Source: Methylohalomonas sp034521715 (GTDB lineage: Bacteria > Pseudomonadota > Gammaproteobacteria > Methylohalomonadales > Methylohalomonadaceae). Taken from it: a DNA stretch of 64,000 nt. Shown in pieces: positions 50,254 to 60,848 of the stretch (position 1 is the first letter of the stretch; each line of letters begins with the position of its first letter). Below the pieces are notes generated by a model. The model was not told the origin of the DNA and searched no databases. It saw only the letters and a list, made by a program, of their open reading frames with translations. The position numbers and the translations under genes were made by a program. The DNA lies in the NCBI GenBank assembly GCA_034521715.1, contig JAXHLY010000001.1, forward strand, positions 186,001-250,000, read 5' to 3'.

Positions 50254-50293
50254 AGAAATAAACTCCCGGACATCCTTAACGGATGCCCGGGAG
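50254..50293 (-). terminator. Rho-independent terminator of hppA
   Basis: Read on the minus strand, CTCCCGGGCATCC and GGATGTCCGGGAG form a 13-position stem with one mismatch and a five-base loop (complement 50263-50293), followed by TTTATTTCT. It lies about 40 bases after the hppA stop. Confidence 0.85.
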
Positions 50294-50335
50294 GCGGAAC
50301 TGCGATGACGGCGTTTTGTCCTGCAACAGACACCG

Positions 50336-52374
50336 TTACATGAGCGGCACCAGCAACAGCGCGATGATGTTGATGATCTTGATCAACGGGTTAATCGCCG
50401 GTCCGGCTGTATCCTTGTAGGGATCGCCGACGGTATCACCGGTGACTGCCGCCTTGTGGGCCTCGGAACCCTTGCCGCCGTGATGGCCGTCCTCGATATA
50501 TTTCTTGGCGTTGTCCCAGGCGCCGCCGCCGGCGGTCATGGAAATGGCCACGAAGATGCCGGTGACGATGGTGCCGATGAGCAGCCCGCCCAGCGCCCTG
50601 GTGCCGGCGTCATCGCCCATCGAGCCAGTTCATCAGCACCACCAGCACGATCGGCACCAGTACCGGCAGCAGCGACGGGATGATCATCTCCTTGATCGCG
50701 GCCTTGGTGAGCATATCCACGGCGCGCGAATAATCCGGTTTCGACGTGCCCTCCATGATGCCGGGGATCTCGCGGAACTGGCGGCGGACCTCGCCGACCA
50801 CGGCACCGGCGGCACGACCGACTGCTTCCATGGCCAGCGCACCGAACAGGAACGGCACCAGGCCGCCGATGAACAGGCCGATGATGATGGCCGGATCATC
50901 CAGGGCAAAATCCACCAGCTTGCCGGCTGCCTTGAGGTTATGCGTGTAGTCGGCGAACAGCACCAGCGCGGCCAGTCCGGCGGAGCCGATGGCATAACCC
51001 TTGGTCACCGCCTTGGTGGTGTTGCCGACGGCATCCAGCGGATCGGTAATGTCGCGGATCTTCGCATCCAGTTCCGCCATCTCGGCGATACCGCCGGCGT
51101 TGTCGGTGATCGGACCGAAGGCGTCCAGGGCCACGATCATGCCGGTCATCGACAGCATGGCGGTGGCGGCGATGGCAATGCCGTACAGCCCGGCCAGCTC
51201 ATAGGAACCATAGATCGACAGACACACCGCGATCACCGGCAGGGTCGTGGCCTTCATCGATACGCCGAGACCGGCGATGATGTTGGTGGCATGGCCGAAT
51301 TCCGATGCCGCGGCCACGCGCTGCACCGGGCCGAATTCGGTCGCGGTGTAATATTCGGTGATCACGACCATGGCCGCGGTCAGCGCCAGGCCGATCAGTG
51401 CGGCGTAGAACAGGTTTACCGACTCCGCCCCCATCATGCCGACGGTGATCGGATAAAAGGCGATCGCCGCGAGTACACCGGAGATGATCACCCCCTTGTA
51501 CAGTGCGCCCATGATCTTGCCGCCTTCCCTGGTCTTGACGAAAAAGGTGCCGATGATCGAGGCAATGATCGAGGCACCGCCCAGGGCCAGCGGATACATC
51601 ACCGCGTTGACGCCGAGCTCATCGGCAATGAGATGACCCAGCAACATGGTGGCGATGACCGTCACCGCGTAGGTCTCGAACAGGTCGGCGGCCATGCCGG
51701 CGCAGTCGCCGACGTTGTCACCGACGTTATCGGCAATCACCGCCGGGTTGCGCGGGTCGTCCTCCGGAATACCGGCCTCGACCTTGCCGACCAGGTCGGC
51801 ACCGACGTCGGCTCCCTTGGTGAAGATACCGCCGCCGAGACGGGCGAAGATGGAAATCAGCGAACCGCCGAAGGCCAGGCCGACCAGGGCATGCAGCGCA
51901 TCCTTCTCGCCGACCATCGGCAGGATGATGGCGTAGTAACCGGCCACGCCGAGCAGGCCCAGGCCGACCACCAGCATGCCGGTAATGGCGCCGCCGCGGA
52001 AGGCGACCTGCATGGCGGCATCGAGGCCGTTGTTCGCCGCCTGCGCCGTGCGCACGTTGGCGCGCACCGAGATGTTCATGCCGATGTAACCGGCCAGGCC
52101 GGAAAACACGGCGCCGATCAGAAAACCGATCCCGGTCGCCCAGCCGAGCGCGAGCCCCAGCAGAATAAACAACACGACACCGACGATAACCGATGGTGGT
52201 GTACTGGCGATTGAGATAGGCAGAGGCGCCCTGCTGGATGGCAGCGGCGATCTCGCGCATGCGATCGTTGCCGGCCGGCTGTTTGAGGATCCAGCGAACC
52301 GACCAGCCGCCATAGATAATGGCCAGCAAACCGCAAAGTATGGCAAACCCCAGAGCCATTGAATCAGTAGACAT
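50336..52374 (-). CDS. hppA: Proton-pumping membrane pyrophosphatase, K+-independent type (frame broken twice)
   Basis: Couples PPi hydrolysis to H+ export (possibly Na+) across the membrane. About 15-16 membrane helices, about 680 residues. Catalytic motifs: GADVGADLVGKVEAGIPEDD, NVGDNVGDCAGMAADLFE, and near the end GGAWDNAKKYIE and HKAAVTGDTVGDPYKDT. GNTTKAVTKGYAIGSA carries the Lys that marks the K+-independent subfamily. The start at 52374 (MSTDSMALGF) follows GGGAG. Frame changes near 52193 and near 50613. The next gene on this strand, upstream, is the PPi-phosphofructokinase pfp, so both probably belong to one PPi-based energy unit. Confidence 0.94.
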
Positions 52375-52547
52375 GGCTAACACTCCCGAGCGTTATTATT
52401 GAATGGCTTAGCGCCCGACCGGGCAGGCCGGGCGGCCACGTTGTGACTTGTTCTTATGACTGCGAGGAAACGTGGCACAGTTTTAAAATAATCGATCAAC
52501 CCCGAGATACTATGTCAGCTGCTGACCGCACGCAAATGCACGCCGGG

Positions 52548-53820
52548 TCAGGGCCTGAACCCCGTCTTCAGCTTCTTCGGCACGGCCACGTTCTTCAGCG
52601 TCACATATTGCGGCAGACCGTCCCGGTAGGGTGGATAGTCCTCACCCTTGATAAGCGGCGCCAGGTAGCGGCGCGCCGCGGCGGTGATGCCGAAGCCGTC
52701 TTTGGTGATGTAGCTTTTCGGCAGAATTTTCTCGCGATTGGCAACCTTCGCCAGCGGCACATCGCCGATCTTCCAGCGATAGGGCTTATCCGAGGTACGT
52801 TCGATGGTCACCATGACGGCGTTATGGCCCTTGAGGGCGTATTCAACCGCCGCCTTACCCACGGCGTAGGCCTGATCGGCGTCGGTCTTCGAGGCCAGAT
52901 GGCGGGCCGAACGCTGCAGGTAGTCGGCCACCGCCCAGTGATACTTGTAGCCGAGGCTGTCCTTGACCATCTGGGCGATGAACGGGCCGACGCCACCGAG
53001 CTGGGAATGGCCGAAGGCATCCTTCGTCCCGGCCTCGGCCAGGAACGAGCCGTCCGGATTGCGCGTGCCCTCGGAAACGACGATCACGCAGTAGTCGTAT
53101 TTCTCGACCGTCTGTTTCACCTTCTTCAGAAACGCCTCGCTGGTCGAAGGTCACCTCCGGCAGCAGGATGATATGCGGCGGGTCCCCGGGTTTCTCGCCG
53201 GCCAGGCCGGCGGCGGCGGCGATCCAGCCGGCGTGGCGGCCCATGACCTCGAGGATGAACACCTTGGTCGAGGTCCGCGCCATCGACATGACATCCAGCG
53301 CCGCCTCGCGGGTGGACACGGCGACGTATTTCGCCACCGAACCGAAACCGGGGCAGGTGTCGGTCAGCGGCAGGTCGTTATCGACGGTCTTCGGCACGTG
53401 GATGGCCTGTACCGGGAAATCCATCTTTTTCGACAGCTGCGACACCTTGTGGCAGGTGTCGGCCGAGTCGCCGCCGCCGTTGTAGAAGAAGTAGCCGATA
53501 TCATGGGCCCGGAACACCTCGATCAGGCGCTCGTACTGCTCGCGGTTCTCCTCCAGGCTCTTGAGCTTGTAGCGGCAGGAGCCGAAGGCGCCGCCCGGCG
53601 TGTGCCGCAGGGCGGCGATGGCGCGGGCCGGCTCGCGGCTGGTGTCGATGAGATCCTCGGTCAGCGCGCCGATGATACCGTTACGGCCGGCATAGACCCG
53701 GCCGATTCTGTCCTTGTGCTTCCTGGCGGTCTCGATGACCCCGCAGGCAGTGGCGTTGATCACGGCAGTGACGCCGCCGGACTGTGCATAAAAGGCGTTT
53801 TTGGGCTTGGGTTTGGACAT
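52548..53820 (-). CDS. pfp: Pyrophosphate-dependent 6-phosphofructokinase (frame broken once)
   Basis: Reversible phosphorylation of fructose 6-phosphate with PPi, usable in glycolysis and in gluconeogenesis or the Calvin cycle. About 423 residues. AQSGGVTAVINATACGVIE at the start; FFYNGGGDSADTCHKVSQL; the catalytic PKTVDNDLPLTD; VMGRHAGWIAAAAGLA. The PKTVDND and GGDS pattern together with the length points to the PPi-using group, not the ATP-using one. The frame changes near 53143 by an added base after EVTFDQ, resuming at EAFLKKVKQTVEKYDYC. hppA follows 170 bases downstream. Confidence 0.92.
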
Positions 53821-53980
53821 AGTGCTGTAATGCTTCCTGATCGGGTGAATCCTATTATTCTTGTGCTACCGTGGAAAGACAAACCTCGGCGGGCTGTGAA
53901 CTCGACCGGCTGTACGGGTCATAAGAATACACATCCCCGTGTTGCCCGATAAGCAGCCTGTTCGATAATCTGACTGAGCG

Positions 53981-55444
53981 ATGAGAGTTTCCAGCTTTCT
54001 TACGGCCCTGGGTCTGTCCCTGCTGTTCAGCATGCAGAACGTGCATGCGGACGTCAGCGCCATGGACCTGCCGGACTTCGGCGATTCCGCCGGCAGCGTC
54101 ATTTCGCCCGAGATGGAGCGCCGAATCGGCGAGGCCTTCATGCGCCATGTGCGCAAGAACGCCTCCGTTGTCTCTGATCCCGAAGTGCAGTCCTATATCC
54201 GCTCGCTGGGTTACCGGCTGGTGTCGAACAGCGAAGACGCCGGCAAGGACTACACCTTTTTCGTCGTCAACGACCCGATGATTAACGCCTTCGCCGCGCC
54301 CGGCGGCGTGATTGGCATCAACAGCGGCGTCTTCATCAACGCCCGCAGCGAGAGCGAACTTGCCGGCGTGGTCGCGCACGAAGTCGCTCACGTGACCCAG
54401 CGCCACATGGCGCGCATGTTCGAGATGCAGGAAAAGATGAGTATGCCCATGCTCGCCGCCCTCGTCGGTTCCATTCTGCTCGGCATCGCCAACCCGCAGG
54501 CCGGCCAGGCCGCCATCACCGCGATCGCCGGTGTTCAGGCCCAGTACGGCATCAACTTTACCCGTGCCAATGAAGAAGAGGCCGATCGCATCGGCATCCA
54601 GCTGCTGGCGCGGTCCGAGTTCGACCCGCGCGGCATGACAGGTTTCTTCGAGCGCCTGCAGCAAAACTCGCGCTTTTACCAGGGCAACGCTCCTGAATAC
54701 CTGCGCACCCATCCGCTGACAACATCGCGTATCGCCGATGCCAAGTCGCGGGCAGAACAATATCCGGTCGTCGATGTACATGACAGCGAATCGTTCGAAC
54801 TGGTGCGCATGAAGCTGATAGTGCGCACCGAAAAGAATACGCGCGACGCCGTCAGCAAACTCGGAGAGATGCTGAAGCAGGCACAGGCCGACAACAGGGG
54901 CGTGATCCCGGCACGTTATGGCTACGCCATCGCGCTGACCGACGCCAAACGGTTCCGCGAAGCGAAGGAGCAGCTTGGCTACCTGCTCGAGTACGAGAAT
55001 GAAAAACCGGCATTCCTGCTGGCCGCTGCCAGGCTGGAGGCAGCACAGCAGAATTACCGGTCGGCGCTGGAGATCTACGAAAAGATGCAGGAGCTCTATC
55101 CCAACTACCGGCCATTAATCATGGCCTGGGCCAAGACACTGCTCGCTGCCGGCCAGCCGGCGAAGGCGCGTGACTTGCTGCGCAAATACGGCCGCTCCCA
55201 TGAAACCGATCACCAGTATTACGAACTGCTGGCACAGGCCGAGGGCATGGCCGGCAATGAAGCCGAATCCGGCATTGCCAAGGCGCATCATTTTTATCTC
55301 ATCGGCGATACCCAGCTCGCCATCGAGCGACTGAAACACACCCAGCGCCAGCAGGGGCTGGATTACTACCAGCAACAGCGCATCGAGTCGCGCCTGGATC
55401 ATTACATGCACGAGCGGCAACTGGAACGCGAACTGCAGCTGTAA
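53981..55444 (+). CDS. bepA: Periplasmic M48 metalloprotease with TPR repeats (BepA/YfgC type)
   Basis: 487 residues, the same length as E. coli BepA. Signal peptide MRVSSFLTALGLSLLFSMQN ending VHA; M48 domain with the zinc motif HEVAHVTQRH and the third ligand in NEEEADRIG; then four or so TPR units (ARYGYAIALTDAKRFREAKE, FLLAAARLEAAQQNYRSALE). BepA helps assemble or degrade LptD and other outer-membrane proteins, which fits the LptE gene in this window. Intact frame; single gene divergent from pfp. Confidence 0.92.
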   Translation: MRVSSFLTALGLSLLFSMQNVHADVSAMDLPDFGDSAGSVISPEMERRIGEAFMRHVRKNASVVSDPEVQSYIRSLGYRLVSNSEDAGKDYTFFVVNDPMINAFAAPGGVIGINSGVFINARSESELAGVVAHEVAHVTQRHMARMFEMQEKMSMPMLAALVGSILLGIANPQAGQAAITAIAGVQAQYGINFTRANEEEADRIGIQLLARSEFDPRGMTGFFERLQQNSRFYQGNAPEYLRTHPLTTSRIADAKSRAEQYPVVDVHDSESFELVRMKLIVRTEKNTRDAVSKLGEMLKQAQADNRGVIPARYGYAIALTDAKRFREAKEQLGYLLEYENEKPAFLLAAARLEAAQQNYRSALEIYEKMQELYPNYRPLIMAWAKTLLAAGQPAKARDLLRKYGRSHETDHQYYELLAQAEGMAGNEAESGIAKAHHFYLIGDTQLAIERLKHTQRQQGLDYYQQQRIESRLDHYMHERQLERELQL

Positions 55445-55614
55445 TCATGATGAGCCAAGTCACATGAGAACGTCATACTGGCCCTGCGCAGTACCGACAC
55501 GCCAGGGCAGTGCAATGCCACGTAGCGCATCGGATGTGCTAGAGCGGCCAGTCAGCGTGATGCACACCATACATGCGCTCTTACACGCCCGCCGCGATCC
55601 GTTACACTAGCCTG

Positions 55615-56526
55615 ATGCCAAAACAACAAACCCGCCCGCCGCATGCGCGGTAACGCCTGTCAGTCCAGATACTGCTGTTTATCCTGCTGGTGCTGATCGC
55701 ACTGGCCGGCGGTGCGCTGCTCGCTTACCCCGCCTCGTTTGTCCTGACCGGCGTGCCGTTCAGCAGCCTGCGCCGAACGCTGCAGCCTGCTCTGCGGCCT
55801 GATCGCCAGCCTGCTGTATGTTCGCTGGACGATGCCGTTCAGTGCTCGCCGCCATCGGTTACAGCCGCCCGGCACGCTGGCTGGTTAAACACGTTGCTAC
55901 CGGCCTACATCGCCGGGCTGGTGATCATGGCGGTGCTGGCACTGGGTCTATGGGCACTGGATCTCAGCCAGGTCGATCAGCGCCAGGCATTCACCCCGGC
56001 CTTTTTCGGCACCGCCCTGCTGAAAGGCCTGATTGCCGGCATCGGCGCCGGCCTGGTCGAGGAAACGCTGTTCCGCGGGGCGCTTTACAGCGGCCTGCAG
56101 CAACGCATCAATGTCACCTGGGCGATCCTGCTGACCAGCCTGCTGTACTCGGCCGTGCACTTCATCGAATACCCGGAACCGGCGGGTGACGTTCACTGGC
56201 TCACCGGCCTGCAGCTGTTCCCGGCGGCCATGACAAAGCTCTCCGACCCGCTGGTGTTCGATCATTTCCTGACGTTATTTTTACTGGGCGTGCTGCTGTG
56301 CCTGCTGCGGCTTCGCGACGGCCACATCTGGCGTGCATTCGCCGTCCATGCCGGCATCATCATGGTGCTGAAGCTGGATGGTTACATCACCAATCCGGTC
56401 ACGGGCGGCAGTCATGACTGGCTGGTCAACGCCGGCGACGCCCGCCTCGGCTGGCTGTCCACTTTCTGGCTGCTGGCGCTGGTCCTTGTTTACGGCATTG
56501 ACTGTTACCGCCGACGTCCGGCCTGA
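55615..56526 (+). CDS. CPBP-family intramembrane protease (frame disturbed)
   Basis: About 300 residues with seven or so helices. The CPBP motifs are EETLFRGALYSGL and the His-containing SAVHFIEYP. The clean reading frame starts near 55654; an ATG at 55615 in the same frame is cut off by a TAA at 55651. Between about 55785 and 55870 the right sequence lies in another frame (LLCGLIASLLYVRW), giving the expected membrane helix, so at least two compensating indels exist. Members cleave prenylated proteins or act in bacteriocin immunity; substrate unknown. Confidence 0.82.
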
Positions 56527-56662
56527 GCAGTCACTCCGCTGCCGCGCGTTGAAAACAATGACCTGGATCAAGTCCGGAACCGGTCCTGACAGAATGTCCT
56601 ACCGTATTGCGCCGGGCTGCTATGTTTAGGGAAAAGAATGCTTCACGGACGCCGGAAAACAC

Positions 56663-57052
56663 ATGCTCAGCATCAACCCCGACATCGTCTGCGCGATTAT
56701 CGAGAAGTGCCAGGAATTCCATGCCAAGGAAGAAGTATCGATCCCGCATGAGAATGAATGGGACGGCGGCGATGACTGGGCCATGCAGATGCTGGCCGAT
56801 CACTCCGACGACGAAACCCTGCAGGAACTACGCTACATCATCCAGGACCTCGACCCCGTCGACCAGATCGAGCTGGTGGCACTGGTCTGGCTCGGCCGTG
56901 GCGACTATTCGGTCGATGAATGGAAGGATGCGCTCAAGGAAGCCCATGCGGGCTACAACGGCCGCACCGCCGATTACGTCATCGCGACACCGCTGGTGTC
57001 GGATTACCTGCAGGAGGGGTTATGGAGTCTGGGGTATGGGTGTGGGGAGTAA
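56663..57052 (+). CDS. DUF3775-family protein
   Basis: 129 residues, soluble and acidic. Starts MLSINPDIVCAIIEKCQEFH; VDQIELVALVWLGRGDYS and YVIATPLVSDYLQEGLWSLG are typical of the short DUF3775 proteins. Function unknown. It is the last recognisable gene before the coding desert on its right. Intact frame. Confidence 0.85.
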   Translation: MLSINPDIVCAIIEKCQEFHAKEEVSIPHENEWDGGDDWAMQMLADHSDDETLQELRYIIQDLDPVDQIELVALVWLGRGDYSVDEWKDALKEAHAGYNGRTADYVIATPLVSDYLQEGLWSLGYGCGE

Positions 57053-59380
57053 TGCACAATAAATCATTCCGCTATCGAACTTTTTCTTGTAAATTCGTAT
57101 TTTCCTACTTCTGCGTCATCCTGCTTCGGAGTATAAAAAATTTCTGTCGTGTTGGTGGCGTCCTATCATTCGCGCTCAATGCAACATTAGCCCCATGCCA
57201 TTTGGATTCTCATCTAAAGCCCAGGCCACGAAATCTCTGAATATTTCCCTAAACTCAGGTGGGACTCTGTCCGTAAGAACTAACAGTGATAGAAACATAG
57301 TCTTTTGTTTCATCTAAATAAACATTAATATCTCTGTTCTTATAACGATCTTTTATAAGCATTATTTATGGTGCAACAGGCCAGAAAGCAGCATTCAATT
57401 GGCAAACATGACCGTCGTCATCAATGGCGTCGCTATAATCTCTGCAGAGGTTGACTCTATTCTCGATGAAGCTGGGAGCCAAGTTTGGAACTTTCATTAT
57501 AGTCGTAATAATAGCAGCTCTGCATAGTTCGGGCTTACATCAACAGGCTAAGTTTATGCGCACCTTCATGCGGCTCGCATTTTAAACGATCCACCCATAT
57601 GAGCTACAAAGCATAATTAAATCATGATTTCTTGTGAGCCAGGTATTGTTAGCACGCATTATTTCCGGATTTGCTGGACTAATGACATACGAGCCAATCT
57701 AGCAAACATTTCATTAATATAATTTCGGTTTTGAATCAAAAATTTCGGTTTACTTCAATCCGCCCCGAGATTCATCACCCCATTCTTCTAATGAGCCGCC
57801 AGGTCATTGCTGTGGATCATGCTCTCCATCTCTTGGCACCAATCAGCGGGATGCCGACAGCTGGTATACCTCGAATATCATGATACAGATGTGCGAGGCA
57901 GGCACTTTGCTTGCACTCTCTATATGATTCTAGTCTCTTGACAATTATATTTGGTCTTCTAAACATAGTTACCAGAATTGCGTCAATATCTCGAGTGCGA
58001 TCCAGACGCCACTCCTTCATCATATTGTCGTTCTGCGTTTTTTGAGATGGGCGATTATTTCTTGGCCCTGCATTAATTCTTTAAACCTCGTAAGTTTCGA
58101 GCCTGTCGAATGATGCTCATTTTTCGACTATATTTTGACCTCCAATCTTCATGCCGATTCAAGAATACCCTTGACTGCATTGGGCGATGCTATCGTTACC
58201 TGACAGGAAACCACCCCCGCTAGGTCGCATGCTGAGTTTTGCTAACATTGCTTGAACGATTGCTCACTTATTCCGATCGTACAATTACGCTCATGATAAC
58301 GGCACAGGATATCATGGCAACGATAGAGTATTCATGTGTTCTTCAATTAATCATGCGTGGAGGATCTCAGCTTAAGCGTCCGTATAGTTAAGAGATTTAC
58401 CCAGACGAGCGTAAGGATCGTGCATAATAGATGGAGATGGTTCCGAAACATTCGTCATAGAGCTAAGCAAATGCTTCAGTCGGAGTTGACATTACCATGT
58501 CGTTTACTAAGCTCTTCATTGCTATACCTTATTGTCATGCCTTAACCATCTTTAAGTCTGCAATCAGTTTCTAGAAACCGGACTTACAGCTCTTAAATGA
58601 CTATGCAAAAGACTAACGGTTCCTTGCAGCCACAATAAAAGAATGGCTGGATATATCACCTTATTGATACGCGCAGAAACAAGCTTGGGTATCTTTTGCT
58701 TACGATCGAAAGTAGCGCACTGATGGTGTTCATCAATCGTCACGCTGATTAGCCATCTACTAAGAATACATTCGTTTTTTGACCCGGAAGCACGCTAAAT
58801 ATTCTGGCTCATAGCGGGATTATACCTTTGATCTGTTGAGGCGCGCCAAGGCTATTCATCTTGTGATAGCACAGAGTCATATTCAAGTGCAACCGGTGAT
58901 ATGTCTTAAACTGCTAATCAAACTCGCCTTTTGGTGCACTAGGATCACGTCTTGAGACCAATATGGAACGTCATGGCCTTTCTTACTCTGGCGCACTTCT
59001 ATGGAACGCTTCTACGTGCAGTCATCTCAGTAACGAAGAAGCTTTCACATGTGCACCTCCCGCCCCAGATTATCATCGAAGTATGTGGAAGTTGCGGCTT
59101 TATGCTGGGCTGCAGATTTCGTAGCCGGAGAAATATAGCTGCACTACTTACTTGTACTAGTGAGCCGGACATTAAGGCTGCTATCGAAGCCGCGGTGCCT
59201 GCACCTCGAAGACATTGATGACATAGAAGTGTGATGAAGGACCAAACGGGCCGCGCAAACCACCTCAGACCGATGCTGAAGAACGGCTTGGGGCTCTTCG
59301 GTCTGATACGTGTTAGCAATACTTGACCTTAGCAACGAGCTATACCACACCTTTTAGAGTTTATATAAATATGCAAATAA
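57053..59380. other. AT-richer block without recognisable genes, next to tRNA-Lys
   Basis: About 2.3 kb, visibly AT-richer than the flanks. The longest open frames (88 to 106 codons, at 58952-59218 and 58999-59319) overlap on opposite strands and match nothing I know; such lengths are expected by chance in this much DNA. Short stretches read like protein on the minus strand: 57366-57497 (43 residues, ending AAFWPVAP), about 57185-57365 over two frames, and 57817-58127, where a stop and start overlap. No RBS-backed gene, repeat or transposase is seen. It adjoins the 3' end of tRNA-Lys, a common integration site, but no copy of that end appears at the far side. Confidence 0.6.
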
Positions 59381-59456
59381 TGGTGGGCCGTGAAGGATTC
59401 GAACCTTCGACCAATGGATTAAAAGTCCACTGCTCTACCGACTGAGCTAACGGCCC
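59381..59456 (-). tRNA. tRNA-Lys (TTT anticodon)
   Basis: On the minus strand 76 bases fold as a tRNA: GGGCCGT acceptor pairing with ACGGCCC, D-arm GCTCAGTCGGTAGAGC, anticodon arm TGGACTTTTAATCCA with TTT, T-arm GGTTCGAATCC, and an encoded CCA (complement 59381-59383). Confidence 0.98.
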
Positions 59457-59768
59457 GTCGTTCTGGCGGGTGTGGCTGCATCCCTGGGGTGGTCGTCCTG
59501 GCACCCGGCTCCCCATGGATGTCGGCGAGCGCAGCTTGCTGCGCGATAATTCGGCCGAACGGGTTCGGGCCTCCTACAGGCTCCGGCTCGACTGCACCAG
59601 TATCCGACGGGCGCTGCCGAACGAAGGCGGGGAAGTTTACCGGAGCCGGCCCCTGCCGAAAACCCGCAATTTCGCGCCTTCTTGTCCCTCAAAGGCTGCC
59701 GGGCCTTGAAATTCCACCGCCCGCGCCGCATATTCCCCGCATTCTTGAGATGTTATGGGGACATTACC
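59457..59768. other. Gap between tRNA-Lys and fmdB
   Basis: Just over 300 bases of high GC with no gene, repeat or clear promoter that I can name. It must hold the promoters of the divergent tRNA-Lys and fmdB. Confidence 0.4.
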
Positions 59769-60144
59769 GTGCCGATTTATGAATATCGCTGCCAGGACTG
59801 CGGCCATGAGCTGGAGGCGCTGCAGAAAATCAGCGATCCGAAACTGACCACCTGCCCGGAATGCGGCAAGGAAGCGCTGACCAAGCTGGTCTCGGCATCG
59901 GCGTTCGTGCTCAAGGGCTCGGGCTGGTATGCCACCGATTTCCGCGACAAGGACAAGCCCAAGGCCGCGTCCAAGGACGAGGGCAAGGGCGAAGGCGCCG
60001 CTGCCGACAGCGGGTCAGATAAATCCAGCGACAAAGCCGCGGACAAATCGGACACCAAGTCCGACTCGTCCGGCGACAAGCAAGACCAAAAGCGAAGACA
60101 AGAAGACCGACAGCAAACCGCAGAAAAAGGCGGCCGGCGAATAA
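59769..60144 (+). CDS. FmdB-family zinc-ribbon protein (frame broken once)
   Basis: About 124 residues starting at GTG (59769): PIYEYRCQDCGHELEALQKI and TTCPECGKEALTKLVSASAF form the FmdB zinc ribbon with two CxxC pairs, then LKGSGWYATDF, then a long tail of Lys, Asp and Ser (DKSSDKAADKSDTKSDSSGD) that is probably disordered. The frame changes near 60081 by one added base; corrected, the tail ends KPQKKAAGE at 60144. Uncorrected, the reading frame runs on into the next gene and creates a false fusion. Regulatory role suggested by the family name only. Confidence 0.88.
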
Positions 60145-60155
60145 CCGGCGCGAAC

Positions 60156-60830
60156 ATGTTGTCACTGCGCAAATACCTGATCGCCGGACTGCTGGTCTGG
60201 CTGCCACTGGCGGCGACCATTTTCATCATCCAGCTGTTCCTGACCCTGCTCGACAAGCTGCTGTTCCTGCTGCCCTTCGACTGGCGCCCGGAAAACGTGA
60301 TCGGCTTTGCCATCCCGGGTTTTGGCCTGATCCTGGCCATCGCGGTATTGCTGCTGACCGGCATGCTGGCCGCCAACCTGTTCGGCCGCAAGCTGGTCGA
60401 TTTCTGGGAAGGGCTGGTCAACCGCATCCCGCTGGTGCGCAGCATCTACGTCAGCGTCAAGCAGGTTACCGAGACCCTGCTCAGTGACGGCAACCAGTCG
60501 TTCCGCAAGGCGGTGGCGGTGGAATACCCGCGCAAGGGCATCCTCAGTCTGGGCTTCATGACCGGCAAGGCGCTGCGCACGGTGGACCAGAAGACGAAGG
60601 AACCGCTGATGTCGGTATTCATCCCGACCACGCCGAACCCGACCTCGGGCTTCATCATCATGGTGCCGGAATCGGATATCCATGACCTCGATATCACCGT
60701 CGAGGAGGCGTTCAAGTACATCATCTCGCTGGGCGTGATCAGCGATAAAAAGGAAGTCGACGGCGTCCCGCCGCCGCCTGACGCGACATCCGCCGGGGCG
60801 GCGCGGCAGGCATCCGGCAAGCCTGTCTGA
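60156..60830 (+). CDS. DUF502 membrane protein
   Basis: 224 residues from the ATG at 60156. Two membrane segments: LIAGLLVWLPLAATIFIIQL and GFGLILAIAVLLLTGMLAAN, followed by the conserved FWEGLVNRIPLVRSIYVSVK and FIPTTPNPTSGFIIMVPESD, all DUF502 hallmarks. Function unknown. The order fmdB-DUF502-aspS is conserved in many gammaproteobacteria. Intact once separated from fmdB. Confidence 0.92.
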   Translation: MLSLRKYLIAGLLVWLPLAATIFIIQLFLTLLDKLLFLLPFDWRPENVIGFAIPGFGLILAIAVLLLTGMLAANLFGRKLVDFWEGLVNRIPLVRSIYVSVKQVTETLLSDGNQSFRKAVAVEYPRKGILSLGFMTGKALRTVDQKTKEPLMSVFIPTTPNPTSGFIIMVPESDIHDLDITVEEAFKYIISLGVISDKKEVDGVPPPPDATSAGAARQASGKPV

Positions 60831-60848
60831 AAGCCACTCCGGGCAAAG

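Noticed and set aside
50505..52214. 569-codon open frame on the plus strand opposite hppA
   Set aside because: His-, Gly- and Gln-rich antisense product without domains; the minus strand carries all pyrophosphatase motifs.
58952..59319. Overlapping open frames of 88 and 106 codons in the desert, one with a CGSCGF string resembling Rdx/SelT proteins
   Set aside because: The CxxC lies in an otherwise unrelated sequence, the two frames are antisense to each other, and lengths are within chance for 2.3 kb.
57053..59380. CRISPR array, rRNA, group II intron or integrase in the desert
   Set aside because: No regular repeats, no conserved rRNA or intron domain V strings, and no integrase motifs were seen.
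59682..60830. Single reading frame joining an FmdB zinc ribbon to a DUF502 membrane protein
   Set aside because: A one-base insertion near 60081 in the acidic/lysine tail causes it. In the other frame fmdB ends at 60144 and DUF502 has its own ATG at 60156.
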